Source of the DNA: an uncultured Eubacteriales bacterium
Lineage (GTDB): Bacteria; Bacillota; Clostridia; Oscillospirales; Oscillospiraceae
Reading direction: 5' to 3'
NCBI GenBank assembly: GCA_900549475.1
Contig: UROF01000002.1
Span: forward strand, 139,848-203,847
Length of the DNA: 64,000 nucleotides
Under the pieces are notes generated by a model. It searched no databases. It was not told the DNA's origin and worked only from the letters and a program-made list of their open reading frames with translations. The translations under genes were made by a program, and so were the position numbers. Shown here piece by piece: positions 25,311 through 34,324 of the stretch. Position 1 is the stretch's first letter. Each line of letters begins with the position of its first letter.

Positions 25311-26321
25311 TCATTGCCTGTCATTTTCCTCTTTGTACCGTCCAGATAGGATATCCTTCCACCATTTCTGGTGATCCAGATACCACCGTATGGTGCTGCG
25401 GATCCCATCGTAAAAATCTGTTGCGGGGCTCCATCCCAATTCCCTATGGATCTTTTCCGGGTCAACGGCATAGCGAAGATCATGTCCAGGCCGGTCATCG
25501 ACAAATGTAATCAGCGATTCCGGCTTCCCCAATATCTGCAGGATGGTTTTTACCACGTCCAGATTACTGTGCTCATTGTGGCCGCCGATATTATAAATCT
25601 CCCCTTCCCTGCCGCAGCGGATGATTTTGTCCAACGCTGCGCAATGATCGGCAACGTACAGCCAATCCCGAACATTTTCCCCTTTTCCGTACACCGGCAG
25701 GGGCTCATCCGCTGCGGCTTTGGCGATCATCAAAGGAATCAGCTTTTCTGGAAACTGATAGGGTCCATAGTTGTTCGAGCAGCGGGAAATCGTGGCAGGC
25801 AGATGGAATGTCCTTCCATATGCCCCCACCAGCAGATCGGCAGCAGCTTTGGATGCCGAGTAAGGACTTGAGGCACACAGAGGTGTGGACTCTGAGAAGC
25901 GAAGATCCGGCCGGTCCAGCGGCAGATCTCCATACACTTCATCCGTCGACACCTGGTGAAAGCGGTCGACATCATATTGGAGACAGGCATCCATCAATGT
26001 CTGTGTCCCCAGAACATTGGTTTGCAGGAATAGGCCTGGGTCTTTGATGGAACGATCCACGTGGCTCTCCGCCGCGAAATTGACCACGATATCCGGACGA
26101 TAATCTGCAAAGACAGCAAAAACTGTTTCCCGATCCGTAATATCTCCTCGTACAAACCCCATAGCAGGACGTTCCATAGCTCCCCGGAGCGTTGTGATAT
26201 TGCCGGCATAGGTCAGGCTATCCAGACACAGGATCTGGTCATCCGGATGATGCTCCAACTGATAATAAATAAAGTTGGAACCGATAAAGCCTGCACCGCC
26301 AGTGACAAGAAGTTTAGCCAT
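25311..26321 (-). CDS. rfbB: dTDP-glucose 4,6-dehydratase
   Basis: A 336-residue extended short-chain dehydrogenase. It has the NAD motif 'VTGGAGFIGSNF' at the N-terminus, 'NFAAESHVDRSI', 'QVSTDEVYGDL' (catalytic Thr-Asp-Glu), 'YSASKAAADLL' (Tyr-x3-Lys), 'NNYGPYQFPEKLIP' and 'VRDWLYVADHC', all diagnostic of RmlB/RfbB. It converts dTDP-glucose to dTDP-4-keto-6-deoxyglucose in cell-wall or surface polysaccharide synthesis. Its start overlaps the rfbA stop by 8 bases. No rfbC or rfbD follows here, so rhamnose synthesis must be completed elsewhere, or another 6-deoxysugar is made. Confidence 0.95.
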   Translation of the reverse strand: MAKLLVTGGAGFIGSNFIYYQLEHHPDDQILCLDSLTYAGNITTLRGAMERPAMGFVRGDITDRETVFAVFADYRPDIVVNFAAESHVDRSIKDPGLFLQTNVLGTQTLMDACLQYDVDRFHQVSTDEVYGDLPLDRPDLRFSESTPLCASSPYSASKAAADLLVGAYGRTFHLPATISRCSNNYGPYQFPEKLIPLMIAKAAADEPLPVYGKGENVRDWLYVADHCAALDKIIRCGREGEIYNIGGHNEHSNLDVVKTILQILGKPESLITFVDDRPGHDLRYAVDPEKIHRELGWSPATDFYDGIRSTIRWYLDHQKWWKDILSGRYKEENDRQ

Positions 26322-27189
26322 ATATACCCTCCCTATAGGACATCAGATACCGGCCATACTCTGTCATCTGAATAGGCTCCCCCAGAGCCGCCATTTCCTC
26401 CCGGCTGATAAAGCCGCTCCGCCACGCAACTTCCTCGATACAGGAAACATAGCGGCCCGTCTCGGCCTGTCGGGCCTCCACAAACGCCGACGCCTTCAAC
26501 AGTGCCGCCGGAGAACCAATATCCAGCCAGGTGATCCCCTGCTCCAACAACTCCACATGAAGCTGGCCCAATGCCAGATAGGTATTGTTGACAGAGGATA
26601 TCTCCAGTTCCCCTCTGCTTGATGGCTGAACCTTTTTGGCAATCTCAACCACCTGGTTATCGTAAAAATACAGTCCCGGCACTGCGTAATTTGATTTTGG
26701 TGCCTGAGGCTTTTCCTCAATGGACAACACAGCCCCGTTTTCATCAAATGCCAGGATCCCAAAATCATGCGGATTCTCTACCGGATATCCAAAAATAGTG
26801 GCCCCCTCTCTGCGAGCCATAGCCTTGTCCAAAAACAGCGCCAAGTCCTTCCCATAGAAGAAGTTATCCCCCAGGATCAGACACACACGTTCCTTTTCAA
26901 TGAACGGCTCGCCGATCAGGAACGCATCCGCCAGCCCACGCGGTGTTTCCTGTATGGCATAGCAGATCCGCATACCCAGCTGAGAGCCATTGCCCAGCAG
27001 ATACTCAAAGTGGGGTACATCCCGGGCTGTAGATATGATCAGCACTTCCCGGATACCCGCCAACATAAGCGTGGACAAGGGATAGTAGATGAGCGGTTTA
27101 TCATAAATAGGAAGAAGCTGTTTGGACACAGCCTTCGTGCCAGGATACAGTCGAGTCCCTTTCCCGCCTGCTAAAATGATTCCTTTCAT
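26314..27189 (-). CDS. rfbA: Glucose-1-phosphate thymidylyltransferase
   Basis: A 291-residue nucleotidyltransferase with 'KGIILAGGKGTRLYPGTKAVSKQLLPIYDKP' as its start (signature loop GGxGTRLxPxT and the lysine of 'SKQLLP'). It also has 'LGDNFFYG', 'FGYPVENPHDFGILAFD', 'IEEKPQAPKSNYAVPGLYFYD' and 'WLDIGSPAALLKAS'. These mark RmlA/RfbA, which makes dTDP-glucose from glucose-1-phosphate and dTTP. It is the first gene of an rfbA-rfbB unit. The ribosome site is GGGGGAT/AGGAA before the ATG. Confidence 0.95.
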   Translation of the reverse strand: MKGIILAGGKGTRLYPGTKAVSKQLLPIYDKPLIYYPLSTLMLAGIREVLIISTARDVPHFEYLLGNGSQLGMRICYAIQETPRGLADAFLIGEPFIEKERVCLILGDNFFYGKDLALFLDKAMARREGATIFGYPVENPHDFGILAFDENGAVLSIEEKPQAPKSNYAVPGLYFYDNQVVEIAKKVQPSSRGELEISSVNNTYLALGQLHVELLEQGITWLDIGSPAALLKASAFVEARQAETGRYVSCIEEVAWRSGFISREEMAALGEPIQMTEYGRYLMSYREGIYG

Positions 27190-27415
27190 TTCCTATCCCC
27201 CACTTTCTGCACAGCTTCAAAGCTTCTCAGAAAAGCGTATCCCCGCAATGCCTTACGAAAAAATATCATTTATTCCGGAGGAATTTACATGCCGCCGCCA
27301 GCTAACGGATCTGCCTGCCAGTTGCCTACTATTATAAACATCCGTGCGCGGTTTGTCACTCCCACAAAAGCGGCATTTCTTTATAACAGCAGCATCAAAT
27401 CACAGCGATGGCCAT

Positions 27416-27452
27416 AAAAACCGCCGGGAACCAAATCGTCCCGGCGGTTTTT
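27416..27452. terminator. Terminator downstream of the beta-phosphoglucomutase gene
   Basis: Stem AAAAACCGCCGGGA / TCCCGGCGGTTTTT, with A and T runs at both ends. It closes the leftward alpha-glucoside operon. Confidence 0.9.
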
Positions 27453-27473
27453 CATTTCCTTACGCACATCTCG

Positions 27474-28112
27474 CTAAAAAATATCTACCAAATTTTCCAG
27501 TCTCCGGATGGTAATATCCGCATGGGGATCGTTTCCGTCGCTGCGGAGCCCTATGACCCGAAATCTCCCTGCTGTGGCTGCCCGTACACCGGACTCTGCA
27601 TCCTCCACGACCACTGCCCGTTCCGGGGGGACCCCCAGTAAGGAAGCTGCCAACAGGAACACCTCCGGATCCGGCTTGGAACGGGTGATCTGGGTCCCGT
27701 CTGCCACCGCATCAAAGAAGTTTTCCAGTCCCAACTGACGCAAAATCTGCCGTGCATTTTTACTGGAGGAGCCAATAGCCAGGAGGTACCCCCTCTGCCG
27801 CAGTGTATGGAGGGTCATACGCACCTCCTTGGAAAGATCTCCCGGGGTCATGGTAGAAAGATACGCCCTATAAATCTCGTTTTTCTCCTCTGCCAGGGCC
27901 TGCTTCTCCTCCTCGGAATAGTCCGTTCTCCTCTCTCCCAGGACGATTTCCAGACTTTCCCGGCGGCTGACGCCCCGCAGGCGGCGGTTCACCTGCTCAT
28001 CAAACGGGATGCCCAACCGGTCCGCCAGGGCTTTCCATGCCAGGTAATGATAGCGGTCCGTGCTGCAGATCACACCGTCCAGATCAAAAATAACAGCATA
28101 TATATCATTCAT
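27474..28112 (-). CDS. pgmB: Beta-phosphoglucomutase
   Basis: A 212-residue HAD-family mutase. The ATG at 28112 is chosen because 'AVIFDLDGVICSTD' then begins at residue 5, as is usual; it overlaps the GH31 stop by 8 bases. Asp8/Asp10 in the nucleophile motif, 'RLRGVSRRESLEIVL' (substrate-specific cap loop), 'IGSSSKNA' (motif II), 'ITRSKPDPEVFLLAA' and 'VVVEDAESGVRAA' are all present. The enzyme converts beta-glucose-1-phosphate to glucose-6-phosphate. Together with the GH65 phosphorylase-like gene of the divergent arm, it completes phosphorolytic use of alpha-linked glucose disaccharides. Confidence 0.93.
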   Translation of the reverse strand: MNDIYAVIFDLDGVICSTDRYHYLAWKALADRLGIPFDEQVNRRLRGVSRRESLEIVLGERRTDYSEEEKQALAEEKNEIYRAYLSTMTPGDLSKEVRMTLHTLRQRGYLLAIGSSSKNARQILRQLGLENFFDAVADGTQITRSKPDPEVFLLAASLLGVPPERAVVVEDAESGVRAATAGRFRVIGLRSDGNDPHADITIRRLENLVDIF

Positions 28113-29862
28113 TTTCCCATACAAATCCATTCCGCGTGAATACCGGCAACCTCCCATCGGCCCCTGCTGTAACGATACAGCCGCCCTCATGTTCCGTACC
28201 CGTGAAAAAGTCACGCCAGACCCCCTTGGGAAGGTATACCTCCCGGGAGGAGGCGTTTTCCTCCAGCAGCGGCGCTACCAGAAGATCGTCTCCCAACAGA
28301 TAAGCATCCTCGCAGTTCACCGCTGCCGGGTCCTCCGGCCACTCATAGGCCAACGGACGCATCATGGGTTTACTGTCTCTGACGCAGTCACAGGCAGTCT
28401 TCCAGAGGTAGGGGCGCAGCTTCTCGTGGAGCTTGTGCCAATACCGCATCTCATCTGCAAATTCAGGCACCCCATAGCTTTCCGCCATATTCCAGGGGCT
28501 GCGCTCATTGTTGCCCTCTCCCCCAGGCATCAGTTCCCGGAACTGGCCGCCATCCGGCTCAGAGTGCCACTGCATAATGGGACAGAAGCAGGCCATTTGG
28601 GTGGCACGTCGGTAGAGGTCCAGGCTGGGCAGCGGTCCGGCAAAACCCGCCAGGTCGAACCCCCAGAAGAGGATACCGGAGGCAGCGGCAGAGAGTCCCG
28701 CCCGCAGCACACTGGCCAGTTCCCTGTTCTGGGACTGCTGGTCACCAGCCCAATGGCAGGGTACGGTGTGCTGCCCGGCAAAGCCAGCCCGGCTGAAGAT
28801 CACTCTTTCCGGCCCGGCAAAGTCCCGGTAGCACTCCGTGTAGTCCCGGCAGTAGCGGTTTACCCCCTCCCGACCTGTGGTACCGTCATGGAAGCGGACA
28901 TCAGGGCAATGGATGAACTCCCCGCCGTCGGTTTTGAAGCCGTCCACCCCCATATCCAGCAGGTACTGCCGCTTGGCAAACCAGCTCTTTACCGTCTCCG
29001 GTTTGGTGAAATCCGGTACCATGGAACCGGCAAACCAGCTGCCGTCGGGAATGGTATAGGGGCTGCCGTCCGGCATCGTCACACACAGCTTCCGCTGTGC
29101 CGCATCCGCCCGGTCCAGATCGTTCTGCCGATTGGGGACCTCTTCTCCTCCCTGTTTCTTGTACACCGGCACCTGCCACAGCAGCAGCTTCCGCCCCGCC
29201 TTGTGGAGCTTTTCGACCATTTCTCTGGGGTCGGGCCAGGGCGTGTTGGAAAAGTCAAAATCATGGCAGGACAGTGCCTTTCCATCGGCTACCGGCGTAT
29301 ACTTCGCCCCATTCCAGATGTAGAAGGTGGCCTCGTCGCTCCAGGCCTCCAGCACCACTACAGAGGCGGGAAAATCATACCGCTCCAGCTTCTCCAGAAG
29401 ATCTTCTACATCCGCCTGGCAGTTCCACCGGTTAGCGGACACCCAGATCCCCAGCGCCCACTCCGGCGGCAGTACCGCTGGCCCGAACAGGGCCATGTAC
29501 TCCCGAACCATTTCCTCCGGCGTACCGGCAAACAGCACCACATCCGCTGTCTCCGGCAGTGTCACATCCACCTGGCTCTCTCCAAAGGCAAACACTGTCG
29601 TCTCGCAGGTATCCACATAGAGGCCAAAACCGGTATCCGTCCAGAAAAACGGGGTGGGGCAATAGGTCTTATCCCCCTGGAAGCAGAACTTCTCCTGCAC
29701 CTGGTTGACCACGGTTTTTCCCTTCTGGTTCAGGCTGTCATACTTTTCTCCCATGCCGTAGGCACCGTTGTAGGCAAGGGACACGGTGAGCCGCTCCCCT
29801 TCCCGATGGAGCCTTGCCGGACCGAAGGACAATTCTTTTGTCTCACAGGAAACACGTTTCAT
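28105..29862 (-). CDS. Glycoside hydrolase family 31 alpha-glycosidase
   Basis: A 585-residue cytoplasmic protein without a signal peptide. GH31 signatures include 'WALGIWVSANRW' and 'MGVDGFKTDGGEFI' with nucleophile Asp312. The acid/base Asp374 lies in 'CHWAGDQQSQNREL', followed by 'SGILFWGFDLAGF' and 'FCPIMQWHSE'. The nucleophile region (KTDGGE) resembles the alpha-xylosidase/alpha-glucosidase branch (YicI-like). It is shorter than typical members (about 700-800), mostly by a short N-terminal domain and a missing distal C-terminal domain. It likely releases glucose or xylose from imported oligosaccharides. ATG after AAGGAG; 11 bases after the permease stop. Confidence 0.9.
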   Translation of the reverse strand: MKRVSCETKELSFGPARLHREGERLTVSLAYNGAYGMGEKYDSLNQKGKTVVNQVQEKFCFQGDKTYCPTPFFWTDTGFGLYVDTCETTVFAFGESQVDVTLPETADVVLFAGTPEEMVREYMALFGPAVLPPEWALGIWVSANRWNCQADVEDLLEKLERYDFPASVVVLEAWSDEATFYIWNGAKYTPVADGKALSCHDFDFSNTPWPDPREMVEKLHKAGRKLLLWQVPVYKKQGGEEVPNRQNDLDRADAAQRKLCVTMPDGSPYTIPDGSWFAGSMVPDFTKPETVKSWFAKRQYLLDMGVDGFKTDGGEFIHCPDVRFHDGTTGREGVNRYCRDYTECYRDFAGPERVIFSRAGFAGQHTVPCHWAGDQQSQNRELASVLRAGLSAAASGILFWGFDLAGFAGPLPSLDLYRRATQMACFCPIMQWHSEPDGGQFRELMPGGEGNNERSPWNMAESYGVPEFADEMRYWHKLHEKLRPYLWKTACDCVRDSKPMMRPLAYEWPEDPAAVNCEDAYLLGDDLLVAPLLEENASSREVYLPKGVWRDFFTGTEHEGGCIVTAGADGRLPVFTRNGFVWENE

Positions 29863-29873
29863 CGGTATTCTCC

Positions 29874-30701
29874 TTATCCTTTGATCCCGCCGGCCATCAT
29901 GCCGTTCTTGAACTGCTTCTGAGCAAACATGTAGATGATGATAATGGGGATCATGGAGATGAGGCTGCCCGCCATCAGGACGTTGTACTCCGTATTGTAC
30001 TGTCCGTTCAGCGTAGACAGGGCAATGGGCAGCGTCATCTTGTTTTTATCGCTGAGCATCAGCAGCGGCCACAGGTAGTCATTCCAGGACTCCATAAACG
30101 TGGTGATAGACAGAGTGGCCAGGCTGGGGATGCACAGGGGAAGCGCGATCTTCCGGTACACCTGGAAGATACCTGCTCCGTCGATCCGGGCGGCGTCCAG
30201 AAAGTCGTTGGGAATGGTCCGCATCTGCTGTACCAGCAGGAACACCGCAAAGGGCCGGAAAATGGACGGCATGATCACACTGGCATAAGTATCCGTAAGG
30301 CCCAGCTTGTTCATGATCACAAACAGAGGGATCATCGTCACCTGGGTAGGGATCATCATCATGGCCAGGTAGACGCTCAAAAGGATACGACTGCCAAAAA
30401 ACCGTATTTTGGCGAAAGCAAAAGCCGCCAGGGAAGCAGAAATCAGCGTGATCGCCGTATAAGTAACAGAAATGAAAAGCGAATTGACAATGGTCCTGGC
30501 AAAGGGGAACTTGGAAAACACCTTGATATAGGCATCCCAGGTGGGCTCCTTGGGAATCCATTCAATCGGAATGGACATAAGGGCGCCCCGGCTCTTGAAA
30601 GAGGTGGCGATCATCCAGACAAAGGGAACCATGGCCACAACTGCAAGGGCAATGGCAACGATATAAAAAACCGTGGTATTGATCCGTTTTTTAGCTGTCA
30701 T
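29874..30701 (-). CDS. Carbohydrate ABC transporter permease (MalG type)
   Basis: A 275-residue inner-membrane permease with six predicted helices. The cytoplasmic EAA loop reads 'DAARIDGAGIFQVYRKIALP'-like around residues 185-205, as in MalG-type sugar permeases. It overlaps the upstream permease gene by 11 bases. No ATPase gene is in the cluster; such CUT1 systems often borrow a shared MsmX/MsmK ATPase encoded elsewhere. Confidence 0.92.
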   Translation of the reverse strand: MTAKKRINTTVFYIVAIALAVVAMVPFVWMIATSFKSRGALMSIPIEWIPKEPTWDAYIKVFSKFPFARTIVNSLFISVTYTAITLISASLAAFAFAKIRFFGSRILLSVYLAMMMIPTQVTMIPLFVIMNKLGLTDTYASVIMPSIFRPFAVFLLVQQMRTIPNDFLDAARIDGAGIFQVYRKIALPLCIPSLATLSITTFMESWNDYLWPLLMLSDKNKMTLPIALSTLNGQYNTEYNVLMAGSLISMIPIIIIYMFAQKQFKNGMMAGGIKG

Positions 30702-31617
30702 AGTGGACCCACCTTTCCTGTCCCTTCATCTGGATGGCGGTAAACACCATGATGATGACAAACAAGATCCAGGAGAACGCCGCGGCATACCCCATCCGGT
30801 AGTACCGGAAGCCGTACTGGTAGATTCGCTCCACCATTACCTGGGTGGCCCCGTTGGGCCCGCCGCCGGTCATGATCATCACCTGAGGGAAGAGCTGGAA
30901 GCCGTTGATCATGGCTACGATCACTACATAAAAGATAGACGGCGTAAGGAGCGGCAGAGTGATTCTGGTAAACTTGGTCCAGCCTCCGGCACCGTCGATC
31001 TCCGCCGCCTCATAGTAGGTCCTGTTGATCCCCACGATGCCGGAGAGGAGGATCAGGCCAAAAAAGCCCATATCCTTCCACACGGAGACCAGCACGATGG
31101 CCGGCATGGCCCAGGCCTCATCCAGCAGCCAGCCGGGGCCCTGGATACCGAACCACTCCAGGATGCCATTCATGGCGCCGTACTGAGGCGCCAGCACCGA
31201 CTTCCAGATCAGGGAGGCCGCCACCCAACTGGTAAGCACCGGGATATAATAAATCACCCGGAAAGCGCCTACGCCCCGGTGGGGACGGCTGAGCAGATAT
31301 GCCACCAGCAGGGACGCCGCCAGCATCAGGGGAATATACAAAACGATGTACTCCGCTGTATTGCCCAGGGTTTTCCAGAACTCCTCCGTTGTCAGGATGT
31401 TCTTATAGTTATCGAGCCCTACAAAATGCTCCTGCATAAAGCCGGGGTCTGTCAGCTTATCCAGGCCGTTCCAGTCCGTGAGGCTGATAAGGCCGGAGAT
31501 GATCAGGGGCAGCAGGCTGAAAATCAGAAGGCCGATCAGGCTAGGCAGCAGGAACGGAGAGGCTACCAGCAGCCCTTTTCCCCGCTTTTTTCTCCTTACC
31601 GGCAGATTATGTTCCAT
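30691..31617 (-). CDS. Carbohydrate ABC transporter permease (MalF type)
   Basis: A 308-residue permease. The ATG at 31617 follows GGAGGT; an upstream extension is not supported. It has six helices after a basic N-terminus ('VRRKKRGKG') and an EAA loop 'YEAAEIDGAGGWTKFTRITLP'-like at about residues 215-235. It pairs with the downstream MalG-type subunit and the upstream binding protein to import oligosaccharides for the GH31 and GH65 enzymes. Confidence 0.92.
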   Translation of the reverse strand: MEHNLPVRRKKRGKGLLVASPFLLPSLIGLLIFSLLPLIISGLISLTDWNGLDKLTDPGFMQEHFVGLDNYKNILTTEEFWKTLGNTAEYIVLYIPLMLAASLLVAYLLSRPHRGVGAFRVIYYIPVLTSWVAASLIWKSVLAPQYGAMNGILEWFGIQGPGWLLDEAWAMPAIVLVSVWKDMGFFGLILLSGIVGINRTYYEAAEIDGAGGWTKFTRITLPLLTPSIFYVVIVAMINGFQLFPQVMIMTGGGPNGATQVMVERIYQYGFRYYRMGYAAAFSWILFVIIMVFTAIQMKGQERWVHYDS

Positions 31618-31640
31618 GCAAATACCTCCTGTGGATAAAA

Positions 31641-31671
31641 ATGGGGCCGCTGCGTAAGGCAGCGGCCCCAT
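31641..31671 (-). terminator. Attenuating hairpin after the sugar-binding protein gene
   Basis: A perfect 13-bp stem (ATGGGGCCGCTGC and complement, 5-base loop) followed by TTTTT on the minus strand, between the binding protein and permease genes. It would make binding-protein transcripts more abundant than permease transcripts. Confidence 0.8.
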
Positions 31672-31679
31672 GGAAGGAA

Positions 31680-32987
31680 TCAGCCGAGCTTGATCTGCGC
31701 TTCACACTCAGCCTGCGCCTGATCCAGCGCTTCCTGTACAGTGATGGTGCCCTCGGCCGCCGCGGCCAGCTTCTGCGTAATGATATCGCTCATCAGTGCG
31801 TAGTCCTCGATGACAGGGGGCATGACCAGGTAATCCAGGCTCTCAAACACCGCTTCCCGGTTGTCGGGAGGTGTGACCTCCAGGTAGGCGGACAGGGCGT
31901 CCAGATCCTTCAGGGCAGGCAGATCCCAACCGGCCTCCAGGCGGATATCGGCGGAGGCGGTGGAGGAGGCCAGCCATGCAAGCCAGGTGGCCACTTCTTC
32001 AGGATGCTCAGTGTCGGGATTCATCACCACGCAGTTGGAGAAGAAGTGGGTAGCCTTCTGGGTACTGCCGGGCTCCACGGCAATGTCCCAGGCAAAGTCA
32101 CAGCCGTCGGTAAAGGTCTGGAAGGCCCAGATACCGGTGGGGATCATGCCCAGCCGGCCGCTCATAAACATATCCCAGTCGCCCATGCCGCCCTGCTGTA
32201 CCGCGTTGGGCTGAACATTGGAGACCAGCACCCGGTCCACCAGTACCGTGGCAGCTTCCAGGTTCTCAGGGGAGTTGATGGTAAACTCTGTCTTATCCTC
32301 GTTGAGCAGAGCCCCGCCGTACTGAGCCACCACCTTGAAGAACTCGTTGTAAGTAATGGGCTGCCAGATACCGAAGATATCATCGCCCAGGGCCCGGATC
32401 TTCTCCGCGGCCTCCTGAACATCAGCCTGGGTCCAGTCATCCGTGGGATAGTCCACTCCGGCCTGATCAAAGAGGTCCTTGTTGTAGATGAGGACCACGT
32501 TGGAGAAACTCTCCGGCAGGCCGTACTGCTTGCCGTCAACCTTGAAGGCGTTCAGCGCAGTGTCATTGAGGCCGCTGACATCCACACCGGTGATCTCAGC
32601 CAGCATCCCCTTGTTGGCGTAAGCGGCAAAGTTCTCGATGTTCAGCTCGTAGCAGTCGGGGGCAGTGCCGCCGGCCACCCGGGTCTGCATCTGGGTGAAG
32701 TAGTCGTCATAGCCAATGGTCTCTACCTCTACCTTGATGTTGGGATATTCGCTCTCAAAGGCAGCTACCATTTTGGCCAGTGTCTCCTCGTTGCCGCCGG
32801 AGGAATTGAAGTTGCAGTATGTAATGGTCACCGGCTCTGCAGCAGTGTCGTCCTGGGTATCGTTCTGAGTGGAATCACCGCCGTTACCGGCGTTGTTCGC
32901 CGTGTTGTTCCCGCCGCAGGCGGTGAGCAGCAGCACAGCGGTCAAAAGCAAAGCGATCAGCGAAAACAGCTTGGACTTCTTCATCAT
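31680..32987 (-). CDS. Extracellular sugar-binding lipoprotein of the ABC transporter
   Basis: A 435-residue solute-binding protein of the CUT1 (SBP_bac_1) family. It has a lipoprotein signal with lipobox 'LLTAC' (Cys at about residue 24), then an Asn/Gly-rich linker typical of Gram-positive lipoproteins. Two alpha/beta lobes follow; 'NIKVEVETIGYDDYFTQMQT' and 'PDCYELNIENFAAYA' are typical of the N-lobe. ATG ATG follow AGGAGG; the first is used. It delivers sugar to the two permeases. The exact oligosaccharide cannot be read from sequence, but the enzymes next door point to alpha-glucosides. Confidence 0.92.
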   Translation of the reverse strand: MMKKSKLFSLIALLLTAVLLLTACGGNNTANNAGNGGDSTQNDTQDDTAAEPVTITYCNFNSSGGNEETLAKMVAAFESEYPNIKVEVETIGYDDYFTQMQTRVAGGTAPDCYELNIENFAAYANKGMLAEITGVDVSGLNDTALNAFKVDGKQYGLPESFSNVVLIYNKDLFDQAGVDYPTDDWTQADVQEAAEKIRALGDDIFGIWQPITYNEFFKVVAQYGGALLNEDKTEFTINSPENLEAATVLVDRVLVSNVQPNAVQQGGMGDWDMFMSGRLGMIPTGIWAFQTFTDGCDFAWDIAVEPGSTQKATHFFSNCVVMNPDTEHPEEVATWLAWLASSTASADIRLEAGWDLPALKDLDALSAYLEVTPPDNREAVFESLDYLVMPPVIEDYALMSDIITQKLAAAAEGTITVQEALDQAQAECEAQIKLG

Positions 32988-33021
32988 TCTTTCCTCCTAA
33001 ATCCATGTATTGATTTTTCAG

Positions 33022-33056
33022 CTCTTTTCGCTTACAATAAAATGTGGCGAAAAGAG
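33022..33056. repeat. Inverted repeat upstream of the sugar-binding protein gene
   Basis: CTCTTTTCGC (33022-33031) and GCGAAAAGAG (33047-33056) with a 15-base spacer. It lies where the leftward promoter should be, so it may be an operator or a transcript hairpin. It does not match the LacI-type palindromes at 34194 and 34325. Confidence 0.45.
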
Positions 33057-33077
33057 TGGGTCAACGCTTTTTTCCCG

Positions 33078-33121
33078 GCGGTTTGCATGTGCTTTGGCGA
33101 GGGCATGCAAGCCGCTTTTTT
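33078..33121 (+). terminator. Rightward-facing hairpin with T run downstream of lacI-family gene
   Basis: A 12-bp stem (GCGGTTTGCATG / CATGCAAGCCGC, one G-U pair) followed by six T on the plus strand. The gene ending here runs the other way, so it may block antisense transcription or act as a bidirectional end. Confidence 0.5.
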
Positions 33122-33148
33122 ACACCTCCTTCTGCCAAACGGGACACC

Positions 33149-34168
33149 CTACTTCAGATTTTTTACGGAGCCCCGCACCATCAGCTGCAGCGGCAGGATC
33201 TCCTCCTGCTTGGGAAGGCTGGGGTCCTCGATATGCTTGAGCAGCAGTTCCACCGCCTTCTGCCCCTTCAGGGATATCTGCTGACGGATGGTCGTGAGGC
33301 CCGGGGTCAAGTACTGGGCGATCTCCACATCGTCAAAGCCGATGATGGAGTAGTCATCGGGGATCCGCTTCCCCCGCTCGAAGAATCCCTTGGCCGCACC
33401 GATGGCCAGGATATCCGCCGCCGCCACCACGCCGGTAGCGGGAAGATCCTCGTCCAGCAGACGATTGGCCAGGGCAATACCGCTGGTATAGTCGATCTGC
33501 CCTTCAAAAACGTACTCTTTCTGATAGGGAACGTGAAATTCTTCCAGAGCCTGCTGATATCCCAGCAGGCGTTTTTTCATGACGCCGTTTTCCTTCATCT
33601 GTCCGGCAAAGAAGGCGATACGGGTGTGGCCGCACTCCAGCATGTACCGGGTAGCCAGATAGCTGCCGTAGGCATCGTCGATGCGGATATTGTGGTAGTA
33701 GTGGTCGTTGCAGTAGCTGTCAATGAGGACGATGGGGATCTGGGTCTTTTTCATCTGCTGATAAAACTCGTCCGGGTACATGCCGATGACGATAATGCCG
33801 TCCAGATTCCGTTTCTTCGCCAGGGTGAGATAGCTCTCGTTAGCGTCGGTGGCGGAGATCAGGATGTGATAGCCCTGCTGCCGGGCGTAGTACTCGATAC
33901 TTCCCAGGACCTCGCTGTAGAAGCTGTTCTGGAACATGAGCCTCTCCCCCGGCTCGGTCTGAGGCACAACCACTCCGATGAGCTTGGAGTCCCGCATACT
34001 GAGCCCCCGGGCGTTGAGGTCCGGCACATAGTCCAGCTCCTCGATGGCCTCCATCACCCGGCGTTTAGTGGCCTCGGAGATGGGACGCTTCCCGCTGAGA
34101 GCATAGGAGACCGTGGCCGTGGTCACCCCCGCCCTCTGGGCAACATCCTTCAGCGTGGCACGAGCCAT
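33149..34168 (-). CDS. LacI family transcriptional repressor
   Basis: A 339-residue repressor. The ATG at 34168 follows GAGGGA. It has the N-terminal LacI helix-turn-helix 'ATLKDVAQRAGVTTATVSYAL', the hinge 'YVPDLNARGLSMRDSKLIGV' and a periplasmic-binding-protein-like core that ends with 'IIGFDDVEIAQYLTPGLTTI'. It is transcribed from a consensus promoter with a 14-bp palindrome just downstream, implying autorepression, and lies between the two arms of the alpha-glucoside locus. The inducer is presumably an imported oligosaccharide or its product. Confidence 0.92.
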   Translation of the reverse strand: MARATLKDVAQRAGVTTATVSYALSGKRPISEATKRRVMEAIEELDYVPDLNARGLSMRDSKLIGVVVPQTEPGERLMFQNSFYSEVLGSIEYYARQQGYHILISATDANESYLTLAKKRNLDGIIVIGMYPDEFYQQMKKTQIPIVLIDSYCNDHYYHNIRIDDAYGSYLATRYMLECGHTRIAFFAGQMKENGVMKKRLLGYQQALEEFHVPYQKEYVFEGQIDYTSGIALANRLLDEDLPATGVVAAADILAIGAAKGFFERGKRIPDDYSIIGFDDVEIAQYLTPGLTTIRQQISLKGQKAVELLLKHIEDPSLPKQEEILPLQLMVRGSVKNLK

Positions 34169-34193
34169 AGGAATCCCTCTTTTCTGCAAGTAG

Positions 34194-34207
34194 TTTAACC
34201 GATTAAA
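34194..34207. promoter_or_regulatory. LacI-type operator, regulator side
   Basis: TTTAACCGATTAAA, a near-perfect palindrome around a central CG, as bound by LacI-family repressors. It lies about 15 bases downstream of the regulator's -10 element. The partner site is at 34325-34338. Confidence 0.7.
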
Positions 34208-34221
34208 TTTCCGTTGTGATA

Positions 34222-34250
34222 ATCATAATCATTTTTTCTGAGTTTGTCAA
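34222..34250 (-). promoter_or_regulatory. Promoter of the LacI-family gene
   Basis: On the minus strand TTGACA (34250-34245) and TATGAT (34227-34222) are spaced 17 bp. Confidence 0.75.
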
Positions 34251-34280
34251 CAGTATATTAACATTTTGTTGAAATCATTC

Positions 34281-34308
34281 TTGACAACCTCGCTATTTTT
34301 GTTATACT
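34281..34308 (+). promoter_or_regulatory. Promoter of the six-hairpin glycosidase/GH65 operon
   Basis: TTGACA at 34281-34286 and TATACT at 34303-34308, spaced 16 bp. The start point would be about 10 bases before the operator at 34325. Confidence 0.75.
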
Positions 34309-34324
34309 TTAACCACATAATTAA

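Noticed and set aside
27289..27417. 42-codon plus-strand frame after GGAGG, ending at the terminator at 27416
   Set aside because: It has a good ribosome site, but no promoter was seen, the composition is not protein-like and it overlaps the upstream region of rfbA on the other strand. It is probably chance.
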